A stretch of 64,000 nt of DNA from Achromobacter spanius (lineage in GTDB: Bacteria; Pseudomonadota; Gammaproteobacteria; Burkholderiales; Burkholderiaceae_B), in contig NZ_CP034689.1 in the NCBI RefSeq assembly GCF_003994415.1, positions 4,960,001 through 5,024,000 on the forward strand. The letters run 5' to 3'. Shown here piece after piece: positions 50,155 through 58,806 of the stretch (position 1 is the first letter of the stretch; the number at the start of each line of letters is the position of its first letter). Made by a program: the position numbers and the translations under genes. The notes beneath the pieces were generated by a model, which had not been told where the DNA came from, ran no database searches, and worked only from the letters and a program-made list of their open reading frames with translations.

Positions 50155-50565
50155 ATGGAACTCAAACGCGCTGGTTCTCAACCTTCCACAAGAGGGCCTG
50201 CCGAGTGGTTCACGGGGACGGTTCGCATTGACCCCCTGAACAGCGCTCCGGCGCCTGCTCGTGTTTCTTGCGCAGCCGTGACTTTTGAGCCCGGTGCGCG
50301 CACGGCGTGGCACACCCATCCGTTGGGACAAACACTGATCGTCACCGCTGGCTGCGGTTGGACGCAGTGCGAAGGCGAATCTATCGTCGAGATCCGCGCC
50401 GGCGATGTCATCTGGTGCCCGCCGGGTCATCGGCATTGGCACGGTGCGTCGCCGACCACAGCCATGACCCATATCGCCATTCAGGAAGCACTCGATGGCA
50501 AGAACGTCGAATGGATGGAACACGTCACCGACGCGCAATACCTTGCTGGCCCGCCCAAAGGCTGA
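50155..50565 (+). CDS. Cupin domain-containing protein
   Basis: 136 residues with cupin motif 1 FEPGARTAWHTHPLGQTLIVTAGCGW (His, His, Gln as possible metal ligands) and motif 2 AGDVIWCPPGHRHWHGASP (metal His). AAGGAA precedes the ATG at 50155. Very similar in layout to the exported cupin at 61144 (same HTHP-GQ and HWHGA motifs), but without a signal peptide. It starts the unit with the CMD-family protein gene. These cupins are often called quercetinase-like or general-stress proteins; the substrate is unknown. Confidence 0.88.
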   Translation: MELKRAGSQPSTRGPAEWFTGTVRIDPLNSAPAPARVSCAAVTFEPGARTAWHTHPLGQTLIVTAGCGWTQCEGESIVEIRAGDVIWCPPGHRHWHGASPTTAMTHIAIQEALDGKNVEWMEHVTDAQYLAGPPKG

Positions 50566-50593
50566 GCCGCCTCACTTTAAGGAAAGGACACCC

Positions 50594-51421
50594 ATGTACT
50601 CGTTCCACCGCACTATGCGCGAATCCCGTGCAACCCAATCCGATAGGCACAGGAAAGCGCCTCTTCGCCCTGCCGTGTTGGCGGTGACCCTCGGTCTGGT
50701 CGCGGCACTGAGCCAAGCAACCCATGCACAGGAGGCCAAGCAAATGAATCAAGTTTCCGCTGGCGCGCCCAGCGCCGCCGAATCCCTTACGGTCCGTCAA
50801 CAAGCCATCGTACCCATCGGAGCGTTTGCGGCTGCAGGTGACATGGCCAAGCTGAACGCCGCCCTGAATCAGGGGCTGGACGCTGGCATGACGATCAGCG
50901 ACACCAAGGAAATCCTGGTGCAGCTCTACGCCTACGCCGGCTTTCCGCGCAGCCTCAACGCGCTGGGCGAACTGATGAAGGTGCTGGAAATACGCAAGCA
51001 GCGCGGCATCCAGGATGCACCCGGTCGTGAACCCAGCCGTCCCATCCCGAAGGGCGACGCGCTCCTGGCTACGGGAAAGGCCAACCAGACCAAGCTATCG
51101 GGCGGGCCTGTGGAAGGTCCATTGTTCGACTTCGCCCCCGTGGCGAACGAATATCTGCGCACCCATCTTTTCGGTGACATCTTCGAGCGCGACAACCTCG
51201 ACTGGCAAAGCCGAGAACTGGCCACCGTGAGTATGCTGTCGGCGCTGCCCGGCGCCGAGCCGCAGTTGCAGGCGCACATGAAGATCAGCCTGAATACGGG
51301 CCTCACTGCGACGCAGTTGCGTCAGCTTACCCACGTGCTCGGCGAGCGCGCGGATGCCGATATGGCTCGCCGTGCGAACGAGGCGCTGGAGCGACAATTG
51401 GCTACCAAGGCGGCAAAGTGA
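50594..51421 (+). CDS. Exported carboxymuconolactone decarboxylase-fold protein
   Basis: 275 residues. A signal peptide with an extended N-region (about 47 residues, cleavage near ATHA) is followed by two CMD-like halves: VPIGAFAAAGDMAKLNAALNQGLDAG with KEILVQLYAYAGFPRSLNALGEL, and WQSRELATVSMLSALPGAEPQLQAHMKISLNTGLT with LRQLTHVLG. The Cys-x-x-Cys of peroxidase-type members (AhpD) is absent. It follows the cupin by 28 bp. The role is unknown; periplasmic detoxification or lactone chemistry is possible. It is not pcaC. Confidence 0.85.
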   Translation: MYSFHRTMRESRATQSDRHRKAPLRPAVLAVTLGLVAALSQATHAQEAKQMNQVSAGAPSAAESLTVRQQAIVPIGAFAAAGDMAKLNAALNQGLDAGMTISDTKEILVQLYAYAGFPRSLNALGELMKVLEIRKQRGIQDAPGREPSRPIPKGDALLATGKANQTKLSGGPVEGPLFDFAPVANEYLRTHLFGDIFERDNLDWQSRELATVSMLSALPGAEPQLQAHMKISLNTGLTATQLRQLTHVLGERADADMARRANEALERQLATKAAK

Positions 51422-51544
51422 GCATTGCCGCCACACATGACGCCAAGTTGACTCCGCGGCTCGGTTCAACCTCCGTCGCGACCAAGGTCACGCCTGGCCG
51501 CACTGCCACAAGCGAACGATGCGCCATCAAGACGGCCTTGTCAT

Positions 51545-52954
51545 ATGCCATCTGACGCCGCCGTTGCCTCCACACACATGCAGGGCGGTTCAGCAAAAGA
51601 CACGCGACGCCGCGCGCAGGCGACCCTGATTGCGGCGCTTCTGGGGTTCTTCGTGATCACGCTGGACGCGGTGGTGGTCAACGTCGCGCTGCCGACGCTC
51701 GCCCACGATCTGGGTGCCAGTGTGGACGGCCTGCAGTGGGTGGTGGATGGCTACACCCTGATGTTCGGCGCGCTGCTGCTGTCGGCCGGGGCGCTGGTTG
51801 ACCGCATTGGCGCGCGGCGGGCGTTCGGCATGGGACTGGTGGTGTTCGTCCTGGCATCGATGGCTTGTGGATGGGCCCCGTCGTTGGCGGTGCTGGTGGC
51901 AGCGCGCCTGGCGCAAGGTGTCGGCGCCGCGGCCATGATGCCGGCCTCCATGGCGCTGATCCGCCAGGCGTATCCCGACCCGATCCGGCGCGGGCACGCG
52001 GTGGCGCTGTGGGCCATGGGCGGCTCCGTGGCGGCCACGTCCGGCCCGGTCATCGGCGGATGGCTGGTTTCGCTGGATTGGCGCTGGATCTTCTTCGTCA
52101 ACCTACCTGTCGGCCTGTTGACCCTGGCGTTTCTTGCGCGTACGCCTGCTTCACCACGCCGTCCCGCGCCTTTCGACGCGGTGGGGCAGGTGATGGCCAT
52201 AGTCGCCATGGGAGCGCTGATCTACGGGGCGATCGAGGCGGGCGTACAAGGGCCGGGCGCAATGCCGGTGCTGGCGGCCTTTGCAATGGCGCTGGTTGCG
52301 CTGGCAGCTTTCGCATGGTCGCAACTCCGCCGGGCGAATCCCATGGTGCCGCCGGGGCTGCTGGCGCCGCGCAATGCTCGGATTTCGATGGTCGTCGGCT
52401 TTACGTTCATGGTCGGCTACTTCGGCCTGCCATTCGTGATAAGCCTGTATCTGCAGCAGCAGCGGGGCCTCTCGGCGCCGGAAACCGGCGTGGCCTTCCT
52501 GCCGATGATGTTGATTGGGCTTGTGCTGACGCCGTTCAGTGCGCGCCTGGTACGGCGCTTCAGCGCGCGGACGATGATCGTGAGTGGTCTAGTGAGCATG
52601 GCAGCCGGGTTGGCGGCGGTGGCGCTGCTTCCGCCCACCGCGCCCGTGGTGTGGATCGCCGCGCTGATGGTGCTGGTCGGCTTGGCAGGTCCATTCGTCG
52701 CCCCGCCGGTGACGGCCGTGCTGTTGTCTAGCGTGCCAGGTGCGTTGGCGGGGACGGCCAGCGGCGTGTTCAACACATGCCGGCAAGTGGGAGGTGCGCT
52801 TGCCGTGGCGGTGTTCGGAGCACTTCTGTCGCAGGCATCCAGTTTCACGGCGGGCATGCGCATCAGTCTGTTAGTGGCAGCCGGTATTGCGCTGGTCACT
52901 GCGGTGATGGCATTTGGGCTTCACTCTTCAGGAACACCTGAGTTCAATGGATAA
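51545..52954 (+). CDS. MFS transporter, DHA2 (14-TM) drug:H+ antiporter family
   Basis: 469 residues, 14 hydrophobic segments. LDAVVVNVALPTLAHDLG (motif D1), WVVDGYTLMFGALLLSAGALVDRIGARR (motif A), and GPVIGGWLVSLDWRWIFFVNLPVGL (motif C) are the hallmarks of QacA/SmvA/EmrB-like efflux pumps. It would export toxic hydrophobic or aromatic compounds. It starts 123 bp after the CMD-family gene without an obvious ribosome site or separate promoter, so it may be read from the same operator-controlled unit. Confidence 0.93.
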   Translation: MPSDAAVASTHMQGGSAKDTRRRAQATLIAALLGFFVITLDAVVVNVALPTLAHDLGASVDGLQWVVDGYTLMFGALLLSAGALVDRIGARRAFGMGLVVFVLASMACGWAPSLAVLVAARLAQGVGAAAMMPASMALIRQAYPDPIRRGHAVALWAMGGSVAATSGPVIGGWLVSLDWRWIFFVNLPVGLLTLAFLARTPASPRRPAPFDAVGQVMAIVAMGALIYGAIEAGVQGPGAMPVLAAFAMALVALAAFAWSQLRRANPMVPPGLLAPRNARISMVVGFTFMVGYFGLPFVISLYLQQQRGLSAPETGVAFLPMMLIGLVLTPFSARLVRRFSARTMIVSGLVSMAAGLAAVALLPPTAPVVWIAALMVLVGLAGPFVAPPVTAVLLSSVPGALAGTASGVFNTCRQVGGALAVAVFGALLSQASSFTAGMRISLLVAAGIALVTAVMAFGLHSSGTPEFNG

Positions 52955-53117
52955 CCAGCAATTTTTTGACTAACCTACCTCTCAATCGCCGCGGTGCTTA
53001 CCTGTCGTGCGGCCATAACCACTTGGAAACCTTCCTTGTTTGGCCGAGATGGGCAAAGCCGCGACAGCACAATTTCATGCTTTGCGAGTCGGGGGAAGAT
53101 TGCTCGACATCCTTTTC

Positions 53118-53132
53118 ATGAAGCGATTTCAT
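53118..53132. promoter_or_regulatory. LysR-type operator site (ii)
   Basis: ATGAA-GCGAT-TTCAT, followed by AGCTGCAT, lies 85 bp before the SDR start, a typical LysR activation distance. The rest of the 262-bp gap (52955-53216) holds no gene. Confidence 0.65.
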
Positions 53133-53216
53133 AGCTGCATCCCGGTTATGGGTATTTATCAATAAGCGAAGTCGTACTTAAATCTCACCATGTCGAATCG
53201 AGATTGGAGTACTGAT

Positions 53217-53981
53217 ATGAGTGATTCATTTGCAGGCAAGGTAGCCCTAGTTACGGGCGCCGCTTCGGGCATGGGCCTGGCGACCGCCAAGGCGTTCGCA
53301 TCGGCGGGCGCAGCGGTCGTGCTGGCCGACGTGAACGAGGCGGCAGTTCGCGCGGCTGCCGATGAGCTGGCAGCGGGTGGCGCTCAGACGCTTGCCGTGC
53401 GCTGCGACGTGGCCGACGAGGCGCAGGTCAAGTCCATGGTTGAGCAAGCCGTGACCAAGTTCGGACGCCTGGATGCGGCCTTCAACAACGCTGGCGTGCA
53501 AAGCCCGCCCGTGGAGGTCGCCGACATGGATGGGGAAGAGTTTGATCGCGTCAACAGTATCAACCTGCGCGGCGTGTGGAACTGCATGAAGTACGAGCTG
53601 ATCCAGATGCGTAAACAAGGCAGTGGTGCAATCGTCAACTGCTCCTCCCTGGGAGGGCTGGTGGGTGTCGCGGGGCGGTCGGCGTATCACGCAACCAAGC
53701 ACGGCGTACTCGGCCTGACCAAAAGCGCGGCGCTTGACTACGCCGCGCGTGGCATCCGCATCAATGCCGTGTGCCCCGGAATCATCAGCACGCCGATGCT
53801 CGACAGCATGATTTCTGGCGGCGAGGATGATCTGATCAAGGAAATGCTCAAGGAGCAGCCGATCGGCCGCCTGGGCAAGCCCGAGGAAATTGCCTCTGCC
53901 GTACTCTGGCTGTGCGGTCCGGGTTCGACCTTCGTGATCGGCCATGCGCTGGCCGTCGATGGCGGCTACACCGCGCGCTAG
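53217..53981 (+). CDS. SDR family oxidoreductase
   Basis: The 254-residue classical SDR has TGAASGMG (residues 13-20), NNAG, catalytic Ser in NCSSLGG and Y-x-x-x-K in SAYHATKHG, then PGIISTPM and the C-terminal GHALAVDGGYTAR. GGAG 7 bases upstream selects ATG 53217. It reduces a carbonyl or oxidises an alcohol with NAD(P). It is followed 17 bp later by the flavodoxin-fold reductase, forming a two-gene unit under operator (ii). Confidence 0.92.
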   Translation: MSDSFAGKVALVTGAASGMGLATAKAFASAGAAVVLADVNEAAVRAAADELAAGGAQTLAVRCDVADEAQVKSMVEQAVTKFGRLDAAFNNAGVQSPPVEVADMDGEEFDRVNSINLRGVWNCMKYELIQMRKQGSGAIVNCSSLGGLVGVAGRSAYHATKHGVLGLTKSAALDYAARGIRINAVCPGIISTPMLDSMISGGEDDLIKEMLKEQPIGRLGKPEEIASAVLWLCGPGSTFVIGHALAVDGGYTAR

Positions 53982-53998
53982 GCAATACAGGAGTACTC

Positions 53999-54664
53999 AT
54001 GTCCGAACCCAAAGGCTCCATGCCTGGAATCATGGATGGCGAGGGCGTCGCCGATGCGGGTCGCCGCGACATTCTGAAAGCTGGGGCGACGGTGGCCATC
54101 GGCGCGGCCATGCCCGCGCTGATGGCCACCGCGAACGCCCAGGCCCAGCCCTCGCACGTCGGGGCAAAGACGCTGATCATTGCCTCCCATCCTTATCCCG
54201 ACCGTTCTGTCGTCAACAAGGCGTTGTGGGAGGTGGCTCAGAAAGCAAACGGCGCGATGTTCAGGAACCTGGAGTCCGTCTACGGCGATAACATGCGCGG
54301 CTTTGACCGCGCGGCGGAGCGCAAACTCTACGAGCAGATGGAGCGGCTGGTGTTCATTTTCCCGATCCATTGGTTCAACCTCACGCCCATGCTCAAGGCC
54401 TACATGAACGAGGTTTGGGGATCGGGCCCACCGCCTGAACTCAGGGGCAAGGAGCTGTTCGTCGTGACCACGACAGCCGGCCCGGAAGATGCCTACTCTC
54501 CTAAGGGACGCCTGGGCTTCACTATCGACGAGGTACTGACTCCGCTTCGTGCCAGTGCGAAATACACGGGCATGACGTTCGCCAAGCCGCTGTGCTTTTT
54601 CGCCGCCTCCGGCAATACCTCGGCGCTGCGTGAGTATCAGCAAGCCCTGACTGCAAGGCTCTGA
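53999..54664 (+). CDS. Flavodoxin-fold NAD(P)H quinone oxidoreductase with Tat-like signal
   Basis: 221 residues. The N-terminus has a Tat-like motif RRDILKAGATVAIGAAMPALM and cleavage near ANA-QA, unusual for this normally cytoplasmic family. The enzyme part starts KTLIIASHPYPDRSVVNKAL, then VFIFPIHWFNLTPMLKAYMNEVW and TTTAGPEDAYSPKGRLGF, typical of KefF/MdaB/NQO1-like FMN/FAD quinone reductases. CAGGAG precedes the ATG. Periplasmic export of a folded flavoprotein would fit the Tat signal. Confidence 0.88.
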   Translation: MSEPKGSMPGIMDGEGVADAGRRDILKAGATVAIGAAMPALMATANAQAQPSHVGAKTLIIASHPYPDRSVVNKALWEVAQKANGAMFRNLESVYGDNMRGFDRAAERKLYEQMERLVFIFPIHWFNLTPMLKAYMNEVWGSGPPPELRGKELFVVTTTAGPEDAYSPKGRLGFTIDEVLTPLRASAKYTGMTFAKPLCFFAASGNTSALREYQQALTARL

Positions 54665-55028
54665 CAGCAAGGTTGCACAAAAAATCCGTGATGACCGATA
54701 CTTGGGGTATACGAAAAGTCACAGGTCCATGCCCGATGACGGTGCCGCGAAATCAGGCGCATACAGCGCCCTTGCTCACAGGCGAAGCGGGCCAGGCGCA
54801 CGACGGGTCTAGGTCGACAACGGCGCCTTGGCTGAACGTCGAATGCCGAAAACGATGTACGCCCATAACTTGGCAAGGTACCAGGCAAGTTTGAGATCCC
54901 ATCGCGGCTTTCGCTAGTGGCCAGAATTACTTCGTAGTCCTTTGAGCGAGCATCGACCTCGCGTCCACGGTGTTTCGCCAGCACATCAGGCGAGCCACTG
55001 AGCCCTTGTCACGTCCTATGGAGCTGCC
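54665..55028. other. Intergenic stretch without recognisable gene
   Basis: 364 bp between the quinone reductase and GFA-family genes. Short antisense frames only, with no operator copy or clear promoter seen. Confidence 0.5.
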
Positions 55029-55436
55029 ATGAAAGTCGAAGGCCAATGTCATTGCGGTGCCATCACCTACGAAGCGGAGGTGGAGCCCGGAACCGTCATG
55101 ATCTGCAACTGTGCGGATTGCCAAATGCAGTCGGGCTCGGCGTTCCGAATGAACATCCCAGCGCCTGCGGAGACATTTCGCCTCACCAGTGGAAGTCCGA
55201 AGAAATACCTCAAGGTCGGAGACAGCGGCGCCAAGCGCATCCACGGCTTTTGCGGTGATTGTGGCGGGCCGGTGTACTCATTAGCGGCCGAGAATCCTGC
55301 AACCTACTCTTTACGAGTCGGCGCGCTCAAACAGCGCTACGATTTAGGGCAACCCATACGACAAATCTGGACCGGGAGACGGTATCCGTGGCTCCCACGC
55401 CTGGAGGGTACGGAGGAATTTGCAGGACAGCCATGA
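55029..55436 (+). CDS. GFA family (Gfa/CENP-V-like) zinc protein
   Basis: The 135-residue protein has the family's zinc ligands: GQCHCGAITYEAE near the start, CNCADCQMQSGSAFR, and CGDCGGPVYS. The family includes glutathione-dependent formaldehyde-activating enzyme and many unassigned relatives that may handle small electrophiles. It stands alone between the quinone reductase unit and the convergent aldo/keto reductase gene. Confidence 0.9.
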   Translation: MKVEGQCHCGAITYEAEVEPGTVMICNCADCQMQSGSAFRMNIPAPAETFRLTSGSPKKYLKVGDSGAKRIHGFCGDCGGPVYSLAAENPATYSLRVGALKQRYDLGQPIRQIWTGRRYPWLPRLEGTEEFAGQP

Positions 55437-55511
55437 CGCGCTTGGCGGCCCGTCCAGGCTTCGAGGCACTGCACGAGTTCGGCCTGTAGTGCAGGATCCA
55501 CCAGCGCGGCT

Positions 55512-56501
55512 TTACCACGCATAGGCTTGGGGCGACTCACCGCCCGGCCCAGGCCAGATGTCATCCAGGCAGCGCAGCGTATCGTCGGAGAACGAGATCT
55601 CCAGCGCCTGAAGTGCCTGCCGGAGTTGCTCGACGGTCCGGGGACCGACGATTGGGGCGGTCACGTCCGGATTGTTGAGCAGCCACGCCAATGCAATCAC
55701 GGCGGGGGCTTCCCCGAGATCGCCGCACAGCGCTTCGTAGGCCTGAAGCTGCGTCTCGTGCCGTGCCAACGTGGTTCGGACAAGCCTTGCACGGCGGCCC
55801 TCCACGGCTTGCTTCTCCTGCATGCCGGCCAGCAGCCCGCGACCCAAGGGGCTCCAAGGCAGAAGGCCCACCCCCAGATGCCGGCAGGCCGGAATCACCT
55901 CCAGCTCGACGGTGCGCGTGCTCAGGTTGTATAGGCTCTGCTCGGACACCAACCCCATGAAATGCCGCGACTGAGCCGCCGCCTGGGCCGTGGCAATGTC
56001 CCAGCCAGCGAAGTTGCTGCTGCCGACGTACAGCACCTTGCCTTGCTGGACCAGCAGTTCCATCGCCTGCCAGACCTCGTCCCAGGGCGTGTGCCGGTCG
56101 ATGTGATGCATCTGGTACAGGTCGATGTGGTCGGTTTGCAGGCGGCGCAGGCTATCCTCGCACGCTTTCCTGATGTGGTATGCGGACAGCCGGCGGTCAT
56201 TGGGCCCCAGCCCCATGGGCTGGTAGACCTTGGTGGCCAGCACGATGCCGTCGCGCCGCGTGCTGTCCTGCGCCAGCCAGCGCCCGATGATTTCCTCTGA
56301 GATGCCGAAGCCCTTATCCATGTCCGGCGTCTGCGGGCCGCCATAGACGTCGGCGGTGTCGAAGAAGTTGATGCCTGATTCGACCGCGACGTCCATGATG
56401 TGGTGGGCTGCCGCTTCGTCCGTCACATCGCCGAAGTTCATGGTGCCGAGACACAGGCGGCTGACTTTGAGGCCAGAACGCCCGAGATGTGCATATTGCA
56501 T
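55512..56501 (-). CDS. Aldo/keto reductase
   Basis: The 329-residue TIM-barrel protein has the AKR tetrad in DTADVYGG (Asp, Tyr), LATKV (Lys) and LYQMHHID (His), the GSSNFAGWDI region and the NADPH site IVGPRTVEQLRQAL. It resembles YajO/YghZ-like AKRs that reduce aldehydes. No ribosome site ideal for ATG 56501 was examined in depth; TGCATATGCAATATGC surrounds it. It lies downstream of the minus-strand DUF2255, cyclophilin and dehydrogenase genes and may be co-transcribed. Confidence 0.92.
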   Translation of the reverse strand: MQYAHLGRSGLKVSRLCLGTMNFGDVTDEAAAHHIMDVAVESGINFFDTADVYGGPQTPDMDKGFGISEEIIGRWLAQDSTRRDGIVLATKVYQPMGLGPNDRRLSAYHIRKACEDSLRRLQTDHIDLYQMHHIDRHTPWDEVWQAMELLVQQGKVLYVGSSNFAGWDIATAQAAAQSRHFMGLVSEQSLYNLSTRTVELEVIPACRHLGVGLLPWSPLGRGLLAGMQEKQAVEGRRARLVRTTLARHETQLQAYEALCGDLGEAPAVIALAWLLNNPDVTAPIVGPRTVEQLRQALQALEISFSDDTLRCLDDIWPGPGGESPQAYAW

Positions 56502-56593
56502 ATACGTGCTCCTTTAGCATGTCCAACACGGCCTTGTCTTCAGCAGGCCGCTGCGGCCTCCCGCTGCTCTCTGCTGATTCCCAGCGGATGGGA

Positions 56594-56968
56594 TCAGGCG
56601 GGATCGCGCGGAAGCACCCTCACCGTCGCCGCCCGCGCACGGTCGCTGATCATCGGCCGCAGGTACTGGCTGGTGGAATACTTGGCCCGGTATGCGGAGT
56701 CGATCGCGTCGTTGGTGGGGCCGGCGACCGGCTCGAACGTGACGTCGATCACCGATCCTGCCGCCGAAATGCGGCCTGCCCGCTGCTTGATTGCGGCCTG
56801 GTACCAGCGAGAGGCCGTGCCGCTATAGCCACGCACGTACAGTTCGCCGTCCACCTGCACGCACCAGATCCAGGTTGGTGTGCCGTAGGTTTTGCCATCG
56901 TTGCGCAACGGCGAGATTTTCAGGTCGTCCGCATCCACGATGCGGTCGAGTTGTTCTTGATTCCACAT
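56594..56968 (-). CDS. DUF2255 family protein
   Basis: The 124-residue protein reads ADDLKISPLRNDGKTYGTPTWIWCVQVDGELYVRGYSG, RWYQAAIKQRAGRI and the IDSAYRAKYS motif, which matches DUF2255 (a PPOX-like split-barrel family of unknown function). GAGAACG precedes the ATG. It lies in the minus-strand series of redox genes, between the cyclophilin-like gene and an aldo/keto reductase. Confidence 0.85.
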   Translation of the reverse strand: MWNQEQLDRIVDADDLKISPLRNDGKTYGTPTWIWCVQVDGELYVRGYSGTASRWYQAAIKQRAGRISAAGSVIDVTFEPVAGPTNDAIDSAYRAKYSTSQYLRPMISDRARAATVRVLPRDPA

Positions 56969-57050
56969 GCTCGTTCTCCGGAATATAGATGCCGGCGCCG
57001 GAGCGGCGCAGCCGATGCCTGGTACGAAGCTGGCCGACAGCTCTGCCTAT

Positions 57051-57614
57051 TTACTGCGTTGCCTTTCGGATGGTGACCTTGAGAGGCCCCGGCCGGCGCA
57101 TGATCTCGACGCCCGAGTCCAGCGAGCCGAGCTTCACCAGTCCGCTGGCGTGTCGGAAGTCCTTGTAAAAAATCGCCAGGTTGCCCCAGGGCGAGTAGTA
57201 GGTCAGGTCGCCTGCCTTGGCGGCTGTCCCCGCAGGCGCGTCCTTGGTGGACAACCTCCGAGGCAGGTCGCTAACCTTCTCCGTTGCGGCGTAATCGTCC
57301 AGCGTCAGCGACAACGGCAGCAGGGAGGCGAAGTCCCGGGAGCTGTCGTTATCGTCCAAGGTGGCAGTGAGGGTGGTTCCTTCGATGTCGATGCTGATCT
57401 GCATGGCGCGATGTTGTTCCTGTGTCGAGGACCTCCTTGAAGAAGGGCTGGAGGCATCGCCCGCTATGGCGCCGGTGGCCACCGACAACGCGGCGGCGCA
57501 CAGCACGCCCAATCCAAGCCATCTGGCGTTCCTGCGTACCACCCGATCGCCCGAAAGGGTGCCAAGCTCCCCACGTGCAACGCGGGCCACAGGGTGCAGA
57601 GTTGTCCTTCGCAT
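57051..57614 (-). CDS. Exported cyclophilin-like fold protein
   Basis: 187 residues. A hydrophobic segment WLGLGVLCAAALSVATGAIAG (about 32-52) with basic residues before it acts as a signal peptide or anchor. The 117-residue domain that follows (ISIDIEGTTLTATLDDND, FASLLPLSLTLDDYA, DLTYYSPWGNLAIFYKD, GLVKLGSLDSG) is the cyclophilin-like domain of bacterial TM1367-type proteins, not a true peptidyl-prolyl isomerase. Its start overlaps the dehydrogenase stop (TGATG), indicating one transcript. Confidence 0.85.
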   Translation of the reverse strand: MRRTTLHPVARVARGELGTLSGDRVVRRNARWLGLGVLCAAALSVATGAIAGDASSPSSRRSSTQEQHRAMQISIDIEGTTLTATLDDNDSSRDFASLLPLSLTLDDYAATEKVSDLPRRLSTKDAPAGTAAKAGDLTYYSPWGNLAIFYKDFRHASGLVKLGSLDSGVEIMRRPGPLKVTIRKATQ

Positions 57615-58681
57615 CACGCCGCCTTGCGCGCATCCGCCGACAGCGACGACATGTCGATGACGAAGCGATAGTGGACGTCGGAGCGTTCCATGCGCTCGAA
57701 GGCTTCGTTGATCTCGTCCATGCGGATCATTTCGCATTCGGGCAGGATGTTCCGCTTGGCGCAGAATTCGAGCATCTCCTGCGTTTCGCGGATGCCGCCA
57801 ATCAGAGAGCCCGCCACGCGGCGACGTCCCATGATGAGCGGCACAGAAGTCGTCTGCGGAATGCCCCCGATCTGGCCGACCAGTGTCAGCGTGCCATCCA
57901 CATCCAGCAACGGCAGGTAGGGCGTGAGGTCGTGCTCCACTGGCACCGTGTCGATGATGAGGTCGAAACGCGACTGCGCCGCGCTCATTGCCGCCGGATC
58001 GGCCGAGACGATGAATTCGTGGGCACCCAGCGCCTTGGCATCCACGGCCTTGGCGTCGGTTCGGCCCAGTACCGTGACGTGCGCCCCCATGCCGGCTGCG
58101 AGCTTGACCGCCATGTGACCCAGGCCGCCCAATCCGATCACCGCTACCCGGCTGCCATGCTGGATATTCCAGGTCCGCAGCGGCGAGTACGTGGTGATGC
58201 CCGCGCACAGCAGCGGCGCCACCCGCGACAGATCCAGCCCTTCGGGGATGGACAGCACAAACTCCTCACGCACGATGAGGTGCTTGGCGTAGCCACCTTG
58301 GGTAGCATCGCCTGTGATGCGATCCAGGCCCGAGTAAGTGCCGACCAAGCCCTCACGGCAAAACTGTTCATGTCCCTCGTCGCATTGGTCACAATGCTGA
58401 CAAGAATCCACCATGCAGCCCACGGCGACGTGATCGCCAACGCGGAACTTGCTGACGCCGGCGCCAACCTGGGTGACGCGGCCCACGATCTCGTGGCCGG
58501 GCACGATCGGATACAGCGTGCCGCCCCAATCGTTGCGGGCGGTATGCAGGTCAGAGTGGCACACGCCGCAATAGAGAACCTCCATCGCAACGTCGTTGTT
58601 CCGCAGTTCGCGCCGCTCGAACTCGAACAGCGCCAGCGGGGTGTCCGCGCTATGCGCGGCGTAGCCTACGGTCTTCATCAT
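57614..58681 (-). CDS. NAD(P)-dependent zinc alcohol dehydrogenase (YahK/AdhC type)
   Basis: 355 residues. Catalytic zinc: Cys in CGVCHSD, His-Glu in GHEIVG, and a Cys in the C-terminal part of the cofactor-entry region; structural zinc Cys4 in CQHCDQCDEGHEQFC; cofactor loop VIGLGGLGHMAVKLA. This matches the cinnamyl-alcohol/aldehyde reductase group (YahK), which reduces many aldehydes with NADPH. The start is one of two adjacent ATGs at 58681/58678. It is the first gene of a minus-strand unit with the cyclophilin-like gene. Confidence 0.93.
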   Translation of the reverse strand: MMKTVGYAAHSADTPLALFEFERRELRNNDVAMEVLYCGVCHSDLHTARNDWGGTLYPIVPGHEIVGRVTQVGAGVSKFRVGDHVAVGCMVDSCQHCDQCDEGHEQFCREGLVGTYSGLDRITGDATQGGYAKHLIVREEFVLSIPEGLDLSRVAPLLCAGITTYSPLRTWNIQHGSRVAVIGLGGLGHMAVKLAAGMGAHVTVLGRTDAKAVDAKALGAHEFIVSADPAAMSAAQSRFDLIIDTVPVEHDLTPYLPLLDVDGTLTLVGQIGGIPQTTSVPLIMGRRRVAGSLIGGIRETQEMLEFCAKRNILPECEMIRMDEINEAFERMERSDVHYRFVIDMSSLSADARKAA

Positions 58682-58806
58682 CAACTCACATTCTTTGTTG
58701 TCTTCCCTGCAATGGCTCTGCCAACCAGAGCCGCCGACAGGGCCATTGCGGAAACCGGATCAGATCGCCTCGGTGCCTCGATCGGGTATGCCAAAGTCAT
58801 CGGTGT

